Assembly: GCA_965229725.1 (NCBI GenBank)
Contig: OZ245923.1
Coordinates: 186,001 to 250,000 of the forward strand
Source of the DNA: Aquirickettsia sp965229725
Lineage (GTDB): Bacteria; Pseudomonadota; Alphaproteobacteria; Rickettsiales; Midichloriaceae
DNA: 64,000 nt
Direction of reading: 5' to 3'
Below are positions 27,120 to 36,166 of this stretch, in pieces (positions within the stretch are counted from its first letter, which is position 1; each line of letters begins with the position of its first letter). The notes beneath the pieces were generated by a model. The model saw only the letters and a program-made list of their open reading frames with translations, was not told the DNA's origin and searched no databases. A program made the position numbers and the translations under genes.

Positions 27120-27593
27120 ATGTCAAGACGTAGAGCTGCAGAAATAAAGAGTGTTACTCCTGATGCAAACTACAAGAGTGTAGTGATTGCTAAATTCATA
27201 AATTATCTGATGTTTGATGGTAAGAAGTCAAAAGCAGAGAAAATTGTTTATGAAGCTGTTGGTAACCTTTCTAATAAGGTCAAAAAAGAGCCAATCGAAG
27301 CCTTTGAGGAGATTGTAGATAACTTGAGACCTTTGATAGAGGTGAAGTCAAGGAGAGTTGGTGGTGCAACTTATCAAGTTCCCATGGAGGTTAGGTCTGC
27401 TAGATCTTTGTCTTTAGCGCTAAAATGGTTGGCAAATGCTGCAAGGTCGAGAAAAACGGAAAAAACGATGGTTGGTAGACTTTCGGGTGAGCTCATTGAT
27501 GCCTACAACAAAAAGGGATTGGCATATAAGAAAAAAGAAGATACTCATAAAATGGCCGAGTCTAATAAGGCATTTTCTCATTACAGGTGGTGA
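27120..27593 (+). CDS. rpsG: 30S ribosomal protein S7
   Basis: S7 nucleates assembly of the 30S head by binding the 3' domain of 16S rRNA. The 157-residue sequence begins MSRRRAAE and carries KSKAEKIVYEA, the family signature region near 35-50, and RSRKTEKTMVGRLSGELIDA near 117-136. Length is standard. Only 2 bases separate its stop from the fusA start, indicating coupling. Confidence 0.97.
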   Translation: MSRRRAAEIKSVTPDANYKSVVIAKFINYLMFDGKKSKAEKIVYEAVGNLSNKVKKEPIEAFEEIVDNLRPLIEVKSRRVGGATYQVPMEVRSARSLSLALKWLANAARSRKTEKTMVGRLSGELIDAYNKKGLAYKKKEDTHKMAESNKAFSHYRW

Positions 27594-27595
27594 TT

Positions 27596-29689
27596 ATGGG
27601 TAGTAGAGAAACAAAAATTGAGAATTATAGGAATATTGGAATAATGGCGCACATTGACGCCGGGAAAACCACTACCACTGAAAGGATATTGTATTACACT
27701 GGTAAATCTCATAAAATAGGAGAGGTTCATGAGGGTAATGCTACAATGGATTGGATGGAGCAAGAGCAAGAGCGTGGAATAACTATAACTTCTGCCGCTA
27801 CTACTTGTTTTTGGAAAAGTAAAAGTGGTCATGAATGTAGGATTAATATTATCGATACTCCAGGTCACGTGGATTTTACAATTGAAGTAGAGAGGGCGTT
27901 GAGGGTTCTTGACGGTGCTGTGGCTGTTTTTGATGGAGTTGCTGGGGTTGAGCCGCAGTCTGAGACGGTATGGAGGCAGGCGGATAAATACAACGTACCT
28001 AGGATGTGCTTTGTTAATAAAATGGATAGAGTGGGAGCTGACTTCTATAAATGTGTCGATATGATAGTTGATAGATTGGGGGCTAAGCCTGCGGTTATGC
28101 AGCTGCCAATTGGCTCAGAAGAAGATTTTTTGGGTGTTGTAGATTTGGTTACAGGTCAATCTATAATTTGGAAAGATGATAAGTTGGGTGCAGAGTATGA
28201 GTATGGCGAAGTTCCAGAGGATTTAAAAGATAAGGTTGAAGAGTACAGAGCTAATCTAATTGAGCTTGTAGTTGAGTCAGATGATGAATTGATGGAGAAA
28301 TATCTAGCGGGTGAAGGCCTGAGTACAGAAGAGATTAGAGGGTGTGTTCGTAAAGGTGTTCTGAAGGGTTTGTTTATTCCTGTTTTTTGCGGGACTGCTT
28401 TTAAAAACAAAGGTGTGCAGCCGTTGTTGGATGCTGTGGTTGATTATCTTCCAAGTCCTGTTGACATTCATGCTACAAAGGGTGTGAAAGTTTTGAATGA
28501 TGAAGAGGTTGAGGTTAAATCTTCTGATGAAGGTAAATTATGTGCTCTTGCATTTAAAGTTATGAATGATCCTTTTGTGGGTACGCTAACATTTGTTAGA
28601 ATTTATTCTGGTGTGTTAAAATCTGGTATGACGATACAAAATACTATCAAGGATAAGAAAGAGCGTGTTGGACGTATGCTGCTAATGCATGCAAACAACA
28701 GAGAGGATGTCAAAGAATGTTTTTCTGGTGACATAGTTGCTATTGCTGGACTGAAAGCTACATCTACTGGAGATACTCTTTGTGAAATGGGATATGATGT
28801 CATTTTAGAAAAAATGGAATTTCCTGACCCTGTTATAGAAGTTGCAATAGAGCCAAAGACAACTCAGGATCAAGAAAAGATGTCGGTGGCAATAGCTAGA
28901 TTAGTTGCTGAGGATCCATCTTTGAGAGTAAGTACTGATTCTGAAACAAATCAAACTAAACTTGCGGGTATGGGTGAGCTTCATTTGGAAATTATAGTCG
29001 ATAGAATGAAGAGAGAATTTAAGGTTGATGCTAATATAGGTGCTCCTCAAGTTGCCTATAGAGAAACAATAGAAGGCTCTTATCAAATTGATTATACTCA
29101 TAAGAAGCAATCAGGTGGTGCTGGACAATTTGCTAGAGTTAAGATTTTATTTGAAAAGGCAGAGCAAGGAGAGGGTTATCAATTTGTTAATAAGATTGTT
29201 GGGGGTAATATACCTAAGGAGTATATTCCTGCAATTGAGAAAGGTATTGGGCAAATTAGTAAAACGGGCGTTTTAGCCGGGTATCCACTAATAGACTTTA
29301 AAGCTACATTAATTGACGGAGCTTACCATGATGTTGATTCTAGTGCATTAGCATTTGAAATAGCTGGTAAAGCTGCATTTAGAGAGGGTATGAAAAATGC
29401 TTCTCCAGTTTTGCTGGAGCCTATTATGGATGTTGAAGTTATTACTCCAGATGATTATATTGGAGACGTTATAGGGCACTTGAACAGTATACGTGGACAA
29501 GTTTTAGGTATGGAGCCAAGAGGTAATGCGCAAATTATTAAAGCTAAAGTTCCTTTAGCAACAATGTTTGGCTATGTTAACACTTTGAGGTCTATGACTC
29601 AGGGTAGAGCTCAATATAGTATGCAATTTGCTAACTATGAGAGGGTTTCTCAACATATTGCTAACGAAATTATTAACCAAGAAAAATAA
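27596..29689 (+). CDS. fusA: elongation factor G
   Basis: EF-G drives translocation on the ribosome. I choose the ATG at 27596, since two in-frame GTGs at 27587-27592 lie within rpsG and MGSRETKIENYRNIGIMAHI matches the family. The 697-residue product has P-loop AHIDAGKTT, switch II DTPGHVDF, NKMDR, and all five EF-G domains in normal order. Codons end mostly in T or A (GTT, GGT, GCT), unlike the following tuf gene. Confidence 0.97.
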   Translation: MGSRETKIENYRNIGIMAHIDAGKTTTTERILYYTGKSHKIGEVHEGNATMDWMEQEQERGITITSAATTCFWKSKSGHECRINIIDTPGHVDFTIEVERALRVLDGAVAVFDGVAGVEPQSETVWRQADKYNVPRMCFVNKMDRVGADFYKCVDMIVDRLGAKPAVMQLPIGSEEDFLGVVDLVTGQSIIWKDDKLGAEYEYGEVPEDLKDKVEEYRANLIELVVESDDELMEKYLAGEGLSTEEIRGCVRKGVLKGLFIPVFCGTAFKNKGVQPLLDAVVDYLPSPVDIHATKGVKVLNDEEVEVKSSDEGKLCALAFKVMNDPFVGTLTFVRIYSGVLKSGMTIQNTIKDKKERVGRMLLMHANNREDVKECFSGDIVAIAGLKATSTGDTLCEMGYDVILEKMEFPDPVIEVAIEPKTTQDQEKMSVAIARLVAEDPSLRVSTDSETNQTKLAGMGELHLEIIVDRMKREFKVDANIGAPQVAYRETIEGSYQIDYTHKKQSGGAGQFARVKILFEKAEQGEGYQFVNKIVGGNIPKEYIPAIEKGIGQISKTGVLAGYPLIDFKATLIDGAYHDVDSSALAFEIAGKAAFREGMKNASPVLLEPIMDVEVITPDDYIGDVIGHLNSIRGQVLGMEPRGNAQIIKAKVPLATMFGYVNTLRSMTQGRAQYSMQFANYERVSQHIANEIINQEK

Positions 29690-29705
29690 AAAAGGAGAAA
29701 TAAAA

Positions 29706-30887
29706 ATGGCAGAAGGAAAATTTGAAAGAAACAAACCGCATGTTAACACCGGGACAATAGGGCATGTGGATCATGGGAAAACAACATTGACAGCGGCAAT
29801 AACAAAGTATTTTGGGAAGAAGGCGATAAACTATGATGAAATAGATAAGGCGCCAGAAGAGAAGGAGAGGGGGATAACAATCAACTCAGCGCATGTAGAG
29901 TATGAGACAGAAAGCAGGCACTATGCGCATGTAGATTGCCCTGGGCATGCAGATTATGTGAAGAACATGATCACAGGAGCGGCTCAGATGGATGGGGCGA
30001 TATTGGTGGTGAGTGCGGTAGATGGTCCGATGCCACAAACAAGAGAGCATATATTATTGGCGAAGCAAGTAGGGATAGCAACATTGGTGGTATTTCTAAA
30101 CAAAGTGGACATGGTGGAAGATGAGGAGTTATTGGAATTGGTGGAAATGGAAGTAAGGGAGCTATTAAGTAAGTATGGATTTGATGGAGATGCAGCAAAA
30201 GTGGTGAAAGGATCAGCACTTAAAGCGTTGACGGAAGAAGGAAGTGAAGTGGGAGAGAAGGCAATAAGAGAATTGATGAAGGTGGTAGATGAGACAATAG
30301 AGATGCCAAAAAGAGATATAGAAAAACCATTTTTAATGCCAATAGAAGATGTGTTTTCAATATCAGGGCGTGGTACAGTGGTGACAGGAAGAATAGAGCA
30401 AGGTAAGGTTAAGGTTGGAGAAGAAATAGAGATAATAGGAATAAGGGAGGAGAATAAGAAGACCATATGCACAGGCGTAGAGATGTTTAAGAAAGAGCTC
30501 GATGAAGGTATGGCGGGAGATAATGCAGGATTATTACTAAGAGGAATAGCGAAGGAGGAAGTGGAGAGAGGACAAGTGTTAGCAAAGCCAAAAAGCATAA
30601 CGCCACATACGAAGTTTAAAGCGGAAGTGTATGTGCTTAAGAAAGACGAAGGAGGAAGGCACACTCCATTTTTTAAGAACTATAGACCTCAATTCTATTT
30701 TAGAACAACAGATGTAACAGGAACTGTGGAGTTGAAGGAAGGTGTGGAAATGGTGATGCCGGGAGATAATACAGAGATAGTGGTGGAATTAATAGCGCCT
30801 ATAGCAATGGATAAGGGTTTGAAGTTTGCTATTAGGGAAGGCGGAAAGACTGTCGGTGCTGGCGTTGTAGCTGAAATCATTAAATAA
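29706..30887 (+). CDS. tuf: elongation factor Tu
   Basis: EF-Tu carries aminoacyl-tRNA to the ribosome. The ATG at 29706 follows an AAAGGAG ribosome-binding site and gives a 393-residue product starting MAEGKFERNKPHVN. GTPase motifs are GHVDHGKTT, DCPGHADY and NKVD. The protein is ordinary but the DNA is not: from about 29740 to 30810 valine, glycine, alanine and isoleucine codons end mainly in A or G (GTG/GTA, GGA/GGG, GCG, ATA), whereas fusA upstream and rpsJ downstream prefer T endings. The last 20 or so codons return to the neighbours' style. Gene conversion from another source or strong purine bias could explain it. Confidence 0.97.
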   Translation: MAEGKFERNKPHVNTGTIGHVDHGKTTLTAAITKYFGKKAINYDEIDKAPEEKERGITINSAHVEYETESRHYAHVDCPGHADYVKNMITGAAQMDGAILVVSAVDGPMPQTREHILLAKQVGIATLVVFLNKVDMVEDEELLELVEMEVRELLSKYGFDGDAAKVVKGSALKALTEEGSEVGEKAIRELMKVVDETIEMPKRDIEKPFLMPIEDVFSISGRGTVVTGRIEQGKVKVGEEIEIIGIREENKKTICTGVEMFKKELDEGMAGDNAGLLLRGIAKEEVERGQVLAKPKSITPHTKFKAEVYVLKKDEGGRHTPFFKNYRPQFYFRTTDVTGTVELKEGVEMVMPGDNTEIVVELIAPIAMDKGLKFAIREGGKTVGAGVVAEIIK

Positions 30888-30902
30888 TTTAGGAGTCCTT
30901 AT

Positions 30903-31235
30903 ATGAATTTCCCAGAATCGATAGAATTAAAATTAAAGGCCTATGAGCCTAGAATATTAGATAAGGCTGTAAGTGAAATAGTGGGGACTATTTCTAGAAT
31001 CGGTGCTAGATACAAAGGGCCAATACCTATGCCAAGAAAAATTAGTAGATTTACAGTTAACAGGTCGCCACATATCGACAAAAAATCTAGGGAACAATTT
31101 GAGATTCGAGATCATTCAAGATTTTTGATTATTGAAGCTTCTCCTCAAGCTGTAGATGCGTTGATGAAGCTGGATATAGCGGCAGGTGTAGATATTCAAA
31201 TTAAAATGAAAGGAGCTGAAAATGAAAGAAAGTAG
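30903..31235 (+). CDS. rpsJ: 30S ribosomal protein S10
   Basis: S10 binds the 30S head and, as NusE, takes part in antitermination. The 110-residue product is slightly longer than the usual 102-105. It has the conserved LKAYEPRILDKAV near 11-23 and the GPIPMPRKISRFTVNRSPHIDKKSREQFE region (two short pieces) around 40-65. It opens the S10 cluster directly after tuf, and its stop overlaps the rplC start by 14 bases. Confidence 0.96.
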   Translation: MNFPESIELKLKAYEPRILDKAVSEIVGTISRIGARYKGPIPMPRKISRFTVNRSPHIDKKSREQFEIRDHSRFLIIEASPQAVDALMKLDIAAGVDIQIKMKGAENERK

Positions 31236-31875
31236 ATGCGGTGTTATAGCAAAAAAAATAGGTATGACGCAGATTTTTAAAGAAAATGGTGAAGCTATTC
31301 CTGTGACTGTGCTTCATGTTGATGAGAATGTTGTTCTGTCTGTGAAAAATAAAGAGAAAAATGGCTATAATAGTTTGCAATTAGCAGCATTTGATCAAAA
31401 AGTGCAAAGACTATCTAAGGGTATCAAAGGAATGTTTGAAAAGGCAAAAGTCTTACCTAAAAAGAAAATAAAAGAATTTATTATTGATAAAAAGTATGCG
31501 CTAAAAGTAGGTGATAAAATAGACGTTAATCATTTTAAAAAAGGTCAATATTTAGACATTACAGGCACATCAATAGGCAAGGGTTTTGCCGGTGTCATGA
31601 AGAGGCACAACTTCAAAGGATTGGAGGCTTCTCATGGTGTGTCAATAAGTCATAGATCTGCAGGTTCAACTGGACAATGTCAAGATCCAGGGAGGGTGTT
31701 TAAGGGTAAAAAAATGGCTGGGCAGTTAGGCAATAAAAAAGTTACCAAGCAAAATATCCTTGTTGTTGATATTGATAGTGAGTTGAATATTTTATTGGTT
31801 AAAGGTGCGGTTCCAGGCAGTAAAAATGGATATTTATATATAAGGGATGCAATTAAAAAAGCATTACCCTGTTAA
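31222..31875 (+). CDS. rplC: 50S ribosomal protein L3
   Basis: L3 is an early 23S rRNA-binding protein near the peptidyl-transferase centre. The 217 residues start MKESRCGVIAKKIGMTQIF, the typical N-terminus, and include the long loop GSTGQCQDPGRVFKGKKMAG near residue 150. That loop contains the glutamine methylated in other bacteria. It overlaps rpsJ and is followed by rplD after 16 bases. Confidence 0.96.
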   Translation: MKESRCGVIAKKIGMTQIFKENGEAIPVTVLHVDENVVLSVKNKEKNGYNSLQLAAFDQKVQRLSKGIKGMFEKAKVLPKKKIKEFIIDKKYALKVGDKIDVNHFKKGQYLDITGTSIGKGFAGVMKRHNFKGLEASHGVSISHRSAGSTGQCQDPGRVFKGKKMAGQLGNKKVTKQNILVVDIDSELNILLVKGAVPGSKNGYLYIRDAIKKALPC

Positions 31876-31891
31876 TTATTGAGGTGAAGTT

Positions 31892-32512
31892 ATGTATCTA
31901 GAAGTATTAAATTCTGAAAATAAGATTTTAAGAAAAATTGAAGCAAGTGTTTTAGGCATAGAAAATATTAGGCATGATTTAATTCATCAACTAGTTTTAT
32001 GGCAGCAAGCAAAAAAAAGGTCTGCAATAAGTCATGCAAAAGAAATTTCTGAAGTTAGGGGCTCCACTAGAAAAATCTATAGGCAAAAAGGTACAGGTAA
32101 GGCTAGGCATGGTAGTATCAGAGGAGCGCAATTTGTAGGCGGTGGTATAATTTTTGGGCCTAATAAAAATAAAGTGTATGAGTATAAGATAAATAAAAAA
32201 GTGAAGAAAATAGCTTTGTTAAATGCTTTGGCATTGAAATTTAAAGATAAATCTATTATTGTACACGAGCACCTAAAACTTAATACAAATAAGTCTAAGG
32301 ATTTTTTAAATATGTACGGAGATAAAATATTGTCAGAGAAAATATTATTTATAGATAGCAATTTTGATGATAATTTTATGAAGGCAATTAGAAATAATCA
32401 TAAAGTTAATAAGTTATGTTTAGCTGGTATAAATGTCTTGGACATTATTAAGCATGATAAAATCTACTTTTCTGAAGATGCTTTCAACAATGTGTTAACG
32501 AGGTTTAAATGA
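31892..32512 (+). CDS. rplD: 50S ribosomal protein L4
   Basis: L4 lines the exit tunnel and in many bacteria regulates the S10 operon. The 206-residue product has the conserved loop RKIYRQKGTGKARHGSIRGA near 65-85 followed by GGGIIFGP. The C-terminal part is normal length. Its stop overlaps the first methionine codon of rplW. Confidence 0.95.
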   Translation: MYLEVLNSENKILRKIEASVLGIENIRHDLIHQLVLWQQAKKRSAISHAKEISEVRGSTRKIYRQKGTGKARHGSIRGAQFVGGGIIFGPNKNKVYEYKINKKVKKIALLNALALKFKDKSIIVHEHLKLNTNKSKDFLNMYGDKILSEKILFIDSNFDDNFMKAIRNNHKVNKLCLAGINVLDIIKHDKIYFSEDAFNNVLTRFK

Positions 32513-32802
32513 TGAAATTAAATGTATACGATATTATTAAAAAGCCACTATTAACGGAAAAAAGCAATAGTTTGGAATCTTTAGGTAAATATGTTTTTAT
32601 TGTGAGCCCGGAAAGTAACAAAGCTCAAATCAAAAAAGCTATTGAGCAAATCTTTAAAGTTGAAGTGAAAGGTGTAAATATAATTAATATTCACGGGAAA
32701 ATAAAAACTTTTAAAGGCAGAAGGGGTAGGAGATCTGCTTTCAAAAAAGCTATTATAACTACGAAAGATATGAAGAAAATTGAATTTTCAAAAGGTGTTT
32801 AA
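32509..32802 (+). CDS. rplW: 50S ribosomal protein L23
   Basis: L23 sits at the tunnel exit and docks SRP and trigger factor. The 97-residue protein has KPLLTEKSNSL near 13 and the basic loop HGKIKTFKGRRGRRSAFKKA around 64-84. Start may be at 32509 or 32512 (double Met). Two bases separate it from rplB. Confidence 0.95.
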   Translation: MMKLNVYDIIKKPLLTEKSNSLESLGKYVFIVSPESNKAQIKKAIEQIFKVEVKGVNIINIHGKIKTFKGRRGRRSAFKKAIITTKDMKKIEFSKGV

Positions 32803-32804
32803 AG

Positions 32805-33635
32805 ATGGCGTTAATAAATTATAATCCAGTTACTCCCTCACAAAGGCAATTAGTTTTGGTTGATAAATCAGGGCTTTGGAAAGGTGATCCTGTAAAAAGT
32901 CTAGTAAAAGGCAAAAATACTAAAGGTGGAAGAAATAATCTTGGAAGAATAACTGTTTTTGGTAAATCAAGGGGAGCTAAAAAGAAATACAGGGTGATTG
33001 ATTTTAAAAGATCGAAAGAATTATATGCAATAGTGGAAAGATTTGAGCATGATCCAAATAGATCTGCTAACATTGCATTAATAAAATATAGTGATAATGA
33101 ATATTCCTATATTATTGCTCTTGAAAATTTAAAAATAGGAGATAAAATTATATCTTCTAATAGTGCGGAGATTGCTGTTGGTAATTGCATGCAACTTAAA
33201 AATATTCCAGTTGGCATTACAATTAGTAATGTTGAATTAAAACCAAAAAAGGGAGCTCAGCTTGCTAGGTCTGCTGGATCGTTTGCCACGATTGTGAATA
33301 AAGATTCTGGTAAAGTATCTATAAAGCTTCGTTCGGGTGAAGTTAGAATGGTTGAAGGTGAGTGCAAAGCCACTATTGGTGTTGTCTCAAATGTTGATAA
33401 AAAAAATGTTAAATTAGGTAAAGCAGGAAGGAAAAGATGGCTTGGATTTAGACCCAAGGTTAGAGGTGTAGCCAAAAACCCAGTTGATCATCCCCATGGT
33501 GGTGGTGAAGGTAAGACATCAGGAGGTAGGCATCCTGTATCTGCTTGGGGTAAACCAACAAAAGGATTTAAAACTAGAAATAATAAACGAACAGATAAGT
33601 TTATAATAAAAAGTAGACATAAGAAAAATAAATAA
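32805..33635 (+). CDS. rplB: 50S ribosomal protein L2
   Basis: L2 is essential for subunit joining and peptidyl transfer. The 276 residues end with the universal PVDHPHGGGEGKTSGGRHP near 225-245, which carries the conserved histidine. The N-terminal OB-fold with YRVIDFKRSK is normal. Codon use and length are typical of the cluster. Confidence 0.97.
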   Translation: MALINYNPVTPSQRQLVLVDKSGLWKGDPVKSLVKGKNTKGGRNNLGRITVFGKSRGAKKKYRVIDFKRSKELYAIVERFEHDPNRSANIALIKYSDNEYSYIIALENLKIGDKIISSNSAEIAVGNCMQLKNIPVGITISNVELKPKKGAQLARSAGSFATIVNKDSGKVSIKLRSGEVRMVEGECKATIGVVSNVDKKNVKLGKAGRKRWLGFRPKVRGVAKNPVDHPHGGGEGKTSGGRHPVSAWGKPTKGFKTRNNKRTDKFIIKSRHKKNK

Positions 33636-33649
33636 TAAGTGAATTAATT

Positions 33650-33919
33650 ATGAGTAATAGATCAGTTTGGAAAGGACCGTTTGTAGAGCCAAAATTGTTG
33701 AAAAAAGTAAATGATGCAGTTTCTGGTGGAAAATTTATTGCGATTAAAACATGGTCGAGAAAATCCACTATTTTGCCAAATTTTGTTGGGTTAACTTTTT
33801 CAGTACACAATGGTAAGAAATTTATTCAAGTTCTTGTTAATGAAAAAATGGTTGGTAAAAAACTTGGAGAATTTTCTCCAACAAGAACGTTTAATGGCCA
33901 TGGAAATAATAGAAAATAA
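33650..33919 (+). CDS. rpsS: 30S ribosomal protein S19
   Basis: S19 forms a head complex with S13. The 89-residue protein shows RSVWKGPFVEPKLLKK at the start, the core IKTWSRKSTILPNFVGLTF, and LGEFSPTRTFNGHG near the end. The short C-terminus after GHG lacks the longer basic tail of some homologues. Its end overlaps only out-of-frame sequence of the next gene's possible longer start. Confidence 0.96.
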   Translation: MSNRSVWKGPFVEPKLLKKVNDAVSGGKFIAIKTWSRKSTILPNFVGLTFSVHNGKKFIQVLVNEKMVGKKLGEFSPTRTFNGHGNNRK

Positions 33920-33935
33920 TTATATTAGTGAGTTT

Positions 33936-34271
33936 ATGCAAGTTAAAGCAACAGATAAATTAGTAAAATCAAGCGTTCAAAAACTGAACATTATTGCTAA
34001 TCTTATAAGAAAAGAAAATGTCAATGAAGCTATATTACAACTTGAATTTTGTAAAAGAAGTGCATCAAAGCAGTTGCAAAATATCCTTAAATCTGCAATA
34101 GCGAATTCGCAAAATAATCATGGATTAGATATAGATAAATTATATGTGAAAGAAGTAATGATTGGTAAATCTTTAACTCTTAAACGCTCAATGGTCAGGG
34201 CAAGAGGTAGAATAAATAGAATAATTAAGCCATTTAGTAAAGTTACAATAATTGTAGAGGAAAGAGGGTAA
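33936..34271 (+). CDS. rplV: 50S ribosomal protein L22
   Basis: L22 lines the narrowest part of the exit tunnel. I take the ATG at 33936 because MQVKATDKLVKSSVQKLN aligns with the family's normal start; earlier in-frame starts (33900, 33810) lie inside rpsS. The 111-residue product has NIIANLIRKENVNEAI, the loop VKEVMIGKSLTLKRSMVRAR, and a C-terminal RGRINRI motif, the tunnel beta-hairpin. Confidence 0.92.
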   Translation: MQVKATDKLVKSSVQKLNIIANLIRKENVNEAILQLEFCKRSASKQLQNILKSAIANSQNNHGLDIDKLYVKEVMIGKSLTLKRSMVRARGRINRIIKPFSKVTIIVEERG

Positions 34272-34272
34272 T

Positions 34273-34959
34273 ATGGGACAAAAAGTAAATCCAAATAGCT
34301 TTAGATTAGGTATCATATCTACATGGGATTCTTCATGGTACGGTAAAAAAAATTATGCAAAAAAATTACATGAAGATATTAAGATAAGAGTTATGATTTT
34401 TGATAAATTGAGTTACGCTGGAATAAATAAAGTTTGTATTGAGCGGCCGGTTAATAAAATTATGATAAATATTCATTCTTCAAGGCCTGGTGTTGTAATA
34501 GGCAAAAAAGGAGTTGATGTAGCAAAAATTAAGGAAAATATATCTAAGATAACTTCAAATGAAGTGATTATAAATATTACGGAGGTTAGAAAAGCTGAAA
34601 CTGAACCTTTGCTTATAGCAAAAACTGTAGCAGAGCAGCTTGAAAAAAGAGTTTCCTTTAGAAAGGCTGTCAAAAGAGCTATATCGAATGCAATGAAGAT
34701 GGGTGCAAAAGGCGTTAAAATAAGTGTATCAGGACGTTTAGGAGGAGCAGAAATAGCTAGAACAGAATGGTATAAAGAAGGAAGAGTGCCACTGCATACG
34801 CTACGGGCCATGGTTACCTATGATGCGGCAGAGGCACATACTATATACGGCCTTATAGGAGTTAAGGTATGGATATATAAAGGAGATAAGCTTGTTGATA
34901 ATTTAAAAACTAATACAGTAGAGAAAAATGATATTACGTCCAAAGAAAACAAAGTTTAG
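34273..34959 (+). CDS. rpsC: 30S ribosomal protein S3
   Basis: S3 helps form the mRNA entry channel. The 228 residues start MGQKVNPNSFRLGI, have the KH motif RPGVVIGKKGVDVAKI near 70-86, and the C-terminal signature GRLGGAEIARTEWYKEGRVPL near 155-175. The end overlaps rplP by 32 bases. Confidence 0.97.
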   Translation: MGQKVNPNSFRLGIISTWDSSWYGKKNYAKKLHEDIKIRVMIFDKLSYAGINKVCIERPVNKIMINIHSSRPGVVIGKKGVDVAKIKENISKITSNEVIINITEVRKAETEPLLIAKTVAEQLEKRVSFRKAVKRAISNAMKMGAKGVKISVSGRLGGAEIARTEWYKEGRVPLHTLRAMVTYDAAEAHTIYGLIGVKVWIYKGDKLVDNLKTNTVEKNDITSKENKV

Positions 34960-35350
34960 AAAAGCCTTTAAAGGCAGGATTCATGGAAAAGCTAAAGGTG
35001 GTTTTAAAATTGCATTTGGTAAATTTGCCCTGAAGGCATTAGAGCCAGAAAGAATACAGGAAAAGCAAATTGAATCTGCTAGAAAAGCTATCAACAGGCA
35101 TCTAAAAAGAGCGGGTAAGTTATGGATTAGAATTTTTCCAGACATCCCTGTAAGTAAAAAACCAGCTGATGTTAGAATGGGTAAAGGAAAAGGTTCTCCT
35201 GAATTTTGGGCGTGTAGAGTTAAGCCAGGTAGAATTATATTTGAACTTGATTCAGTGACTGAAGAGCAGGCTATAGGTGCATTTTCAAGGGCTGCGGCAA
35301 AATTACCAATAAAAACTAAAATAATTAGAAATATAGAGGGAGGGCTTTAG
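34928..35350 (+). CDS. rplP: 50S ribosomal protein L16
   Basis: L16 helps position tRNA in the A site. The 140-residue product starts MILRPKKTKFRKAFKGR, close to the family start, and includes RIFPDIPVSKKPADVRMGKG near 74-93 and the GSPEFWACRVKPGRI stretch. The start inside rpsC (32-base overlap) is longer than usual, but no later methionine fits the family. Confidence 0.96.
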   Translation: MILRPKKTKFRKAFKGRIHGKAKGGFKIAFGKFALKALEPERIQEKQIESARKAINRHLKRAGKLWIRIFPDIPVSKKPADVRMGKGKGSPEFWACRVKPGRIIFELDSVTEEQAIGAFSRAAAKLPIKTKIIRNIEGGL

Positions 35351-35351
35351 A

Positions 35352-35549
35352 ATGAAATTTGAAGAATTAAAAAATTTAGATAATAATGCTTTACAAATTG
35401 AATTACTTAAGTATAAAAAGGAGTACTTTAATTTGAGGTTTCAAAAAGTTTTAGGTGAATTAAAGGATACTTCTAGAATGAAAGTAGTTAAGAAAAATGT
35501 AGCTAGAATTTTTACTGTACTAAATAAAGCTAAAGATAAAAATAATTAA
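35352..35549 (+). CDS. rpmC: 50S ribosomal protein L29
   Basis: L29 is a two-helix protein at the tunnel exit beside L23. The 65-residue product has the pattern ELKNLDNNALQIELLKYKKE and the family signature region LRFQKVLGELKDTSRMKVVKK. It begins one base after the rplP stop. Confidence 0.94.
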   Translation: MKFEELKNLDNNALQIELLKYKKEYFNLRFQKVLGELKDTSRMKVVKKNVARIFTVLNKAKDKNN

Positions 35550-35554
35550 TAATT

Positions 35555-35794
35555 ATGTCAAAAAAAATATTAGAAGGTATTGTGCTAAATAATAAAGCTG
35601 ATAAAACGGTAACTGTATTAGTAGAAAGAAAAGTTCTGCATGAAAAATATAAAAAGATTACTAAAAGAAGTAAAAAATATTTAGCTCATGATGAAGGTAA
35701 TGTCTTGAATATTGGTGATAAGGTGAAGATTATTGAAAGCAAGCCAATATCTAAACTGAAGAAATGGCAAATTTTATTAAATGATAAAGGTTAG
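35555..35794 (+). CDS. rpsQ: 30S ribosomal protein S17
   Basis: S17 is a primary 16S rRNA-binding OB-fold protein. The 79 residues include GIVLNNKADKTVTVLVERK near 7-25, KYKKITKRSKKYLAHDE near 34-50 and the IGDKVKIIESKPISKLKKW signature near 57-75. Confidence 0.95.
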   Translation: MSKKILEGIVLNNKADKTVTVLVERKVLHEKYKKITKRSKKYLAHDEGNVLNIGDKVKIIESKPISKLKKWQILLNDKG

Positions 35795-35796
35795 TT

Positions 35797-36165
35797 ATGA
35801 TACAGATGGGTAGCAAATTAAACGTAGCGGACAATACAGGAGCTAAAATAGTTCAGTGTATTAAGGTCCTTGGTGGGAGTAAGAAAATGTCTGCAGATAT
35901 TGGTGACAAGATTGTTGTATCTATCAAAAAAGCTGCCGTGTCAGACAAGGTCAAAGAAGGAGAAGTGTTTCATGCCGTAGTGGTAAGAACTAGAAAAGAA
36001 AAAAGAAGGAAAGACGCAGTAGTAATAAGATTTTTTGATAATGCGGTGGTTTTGTTAGATAAACAGGGAGAGCTGGTTGGTACTAGAATATTTGGTATTA
36101 TCCCTAGAGAACTTAGAGAAAAAAATTACTTAAAAATAATTTCATTAGCTCCAGAGGTAACATAA
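35797..36165 (+). CDS. rplN: 50S ribosomal protein L14
   Basis: L14 bridges the subunits and is the silencing-factor contact site. The 122 residues begin MIQMGSKLNVADNTGAK, the standard N-terminus, and contain FDNAVVLLDKQGELVGTRIF near 88-107. Two bases separate it from rpsQ and one from rplX. This marks the start of the spc cluster. Confidence 0.97.
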   Translation: MIQMGSKLNVADNTGAKIVQCIKVLGGSKKMSADIGDKIVVSIKKAAVSDKVKEGEVFHAVVVRTRKEKRRKDAVVIRFFDNAVVLLDKQGELVGTRIFGIIPRELREKNYLKIISLAPEVT

Positions 36166-36166
36166 A

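Noticed and set aside
29971..30664. Long minus-strand open frames across tuf (up to 226 codons)
   Set aside because: They are opposite a certain gene, have unnatural Ser/Thr/Ile/Leu-rich composition, and arise from the purine-rich third positions of tuf.
33810..33935. Longer rplV start inside rpsS
   Set aside because: The extra 42 residues do not resemble L22; the family start matches MQVKATDK at 33936.
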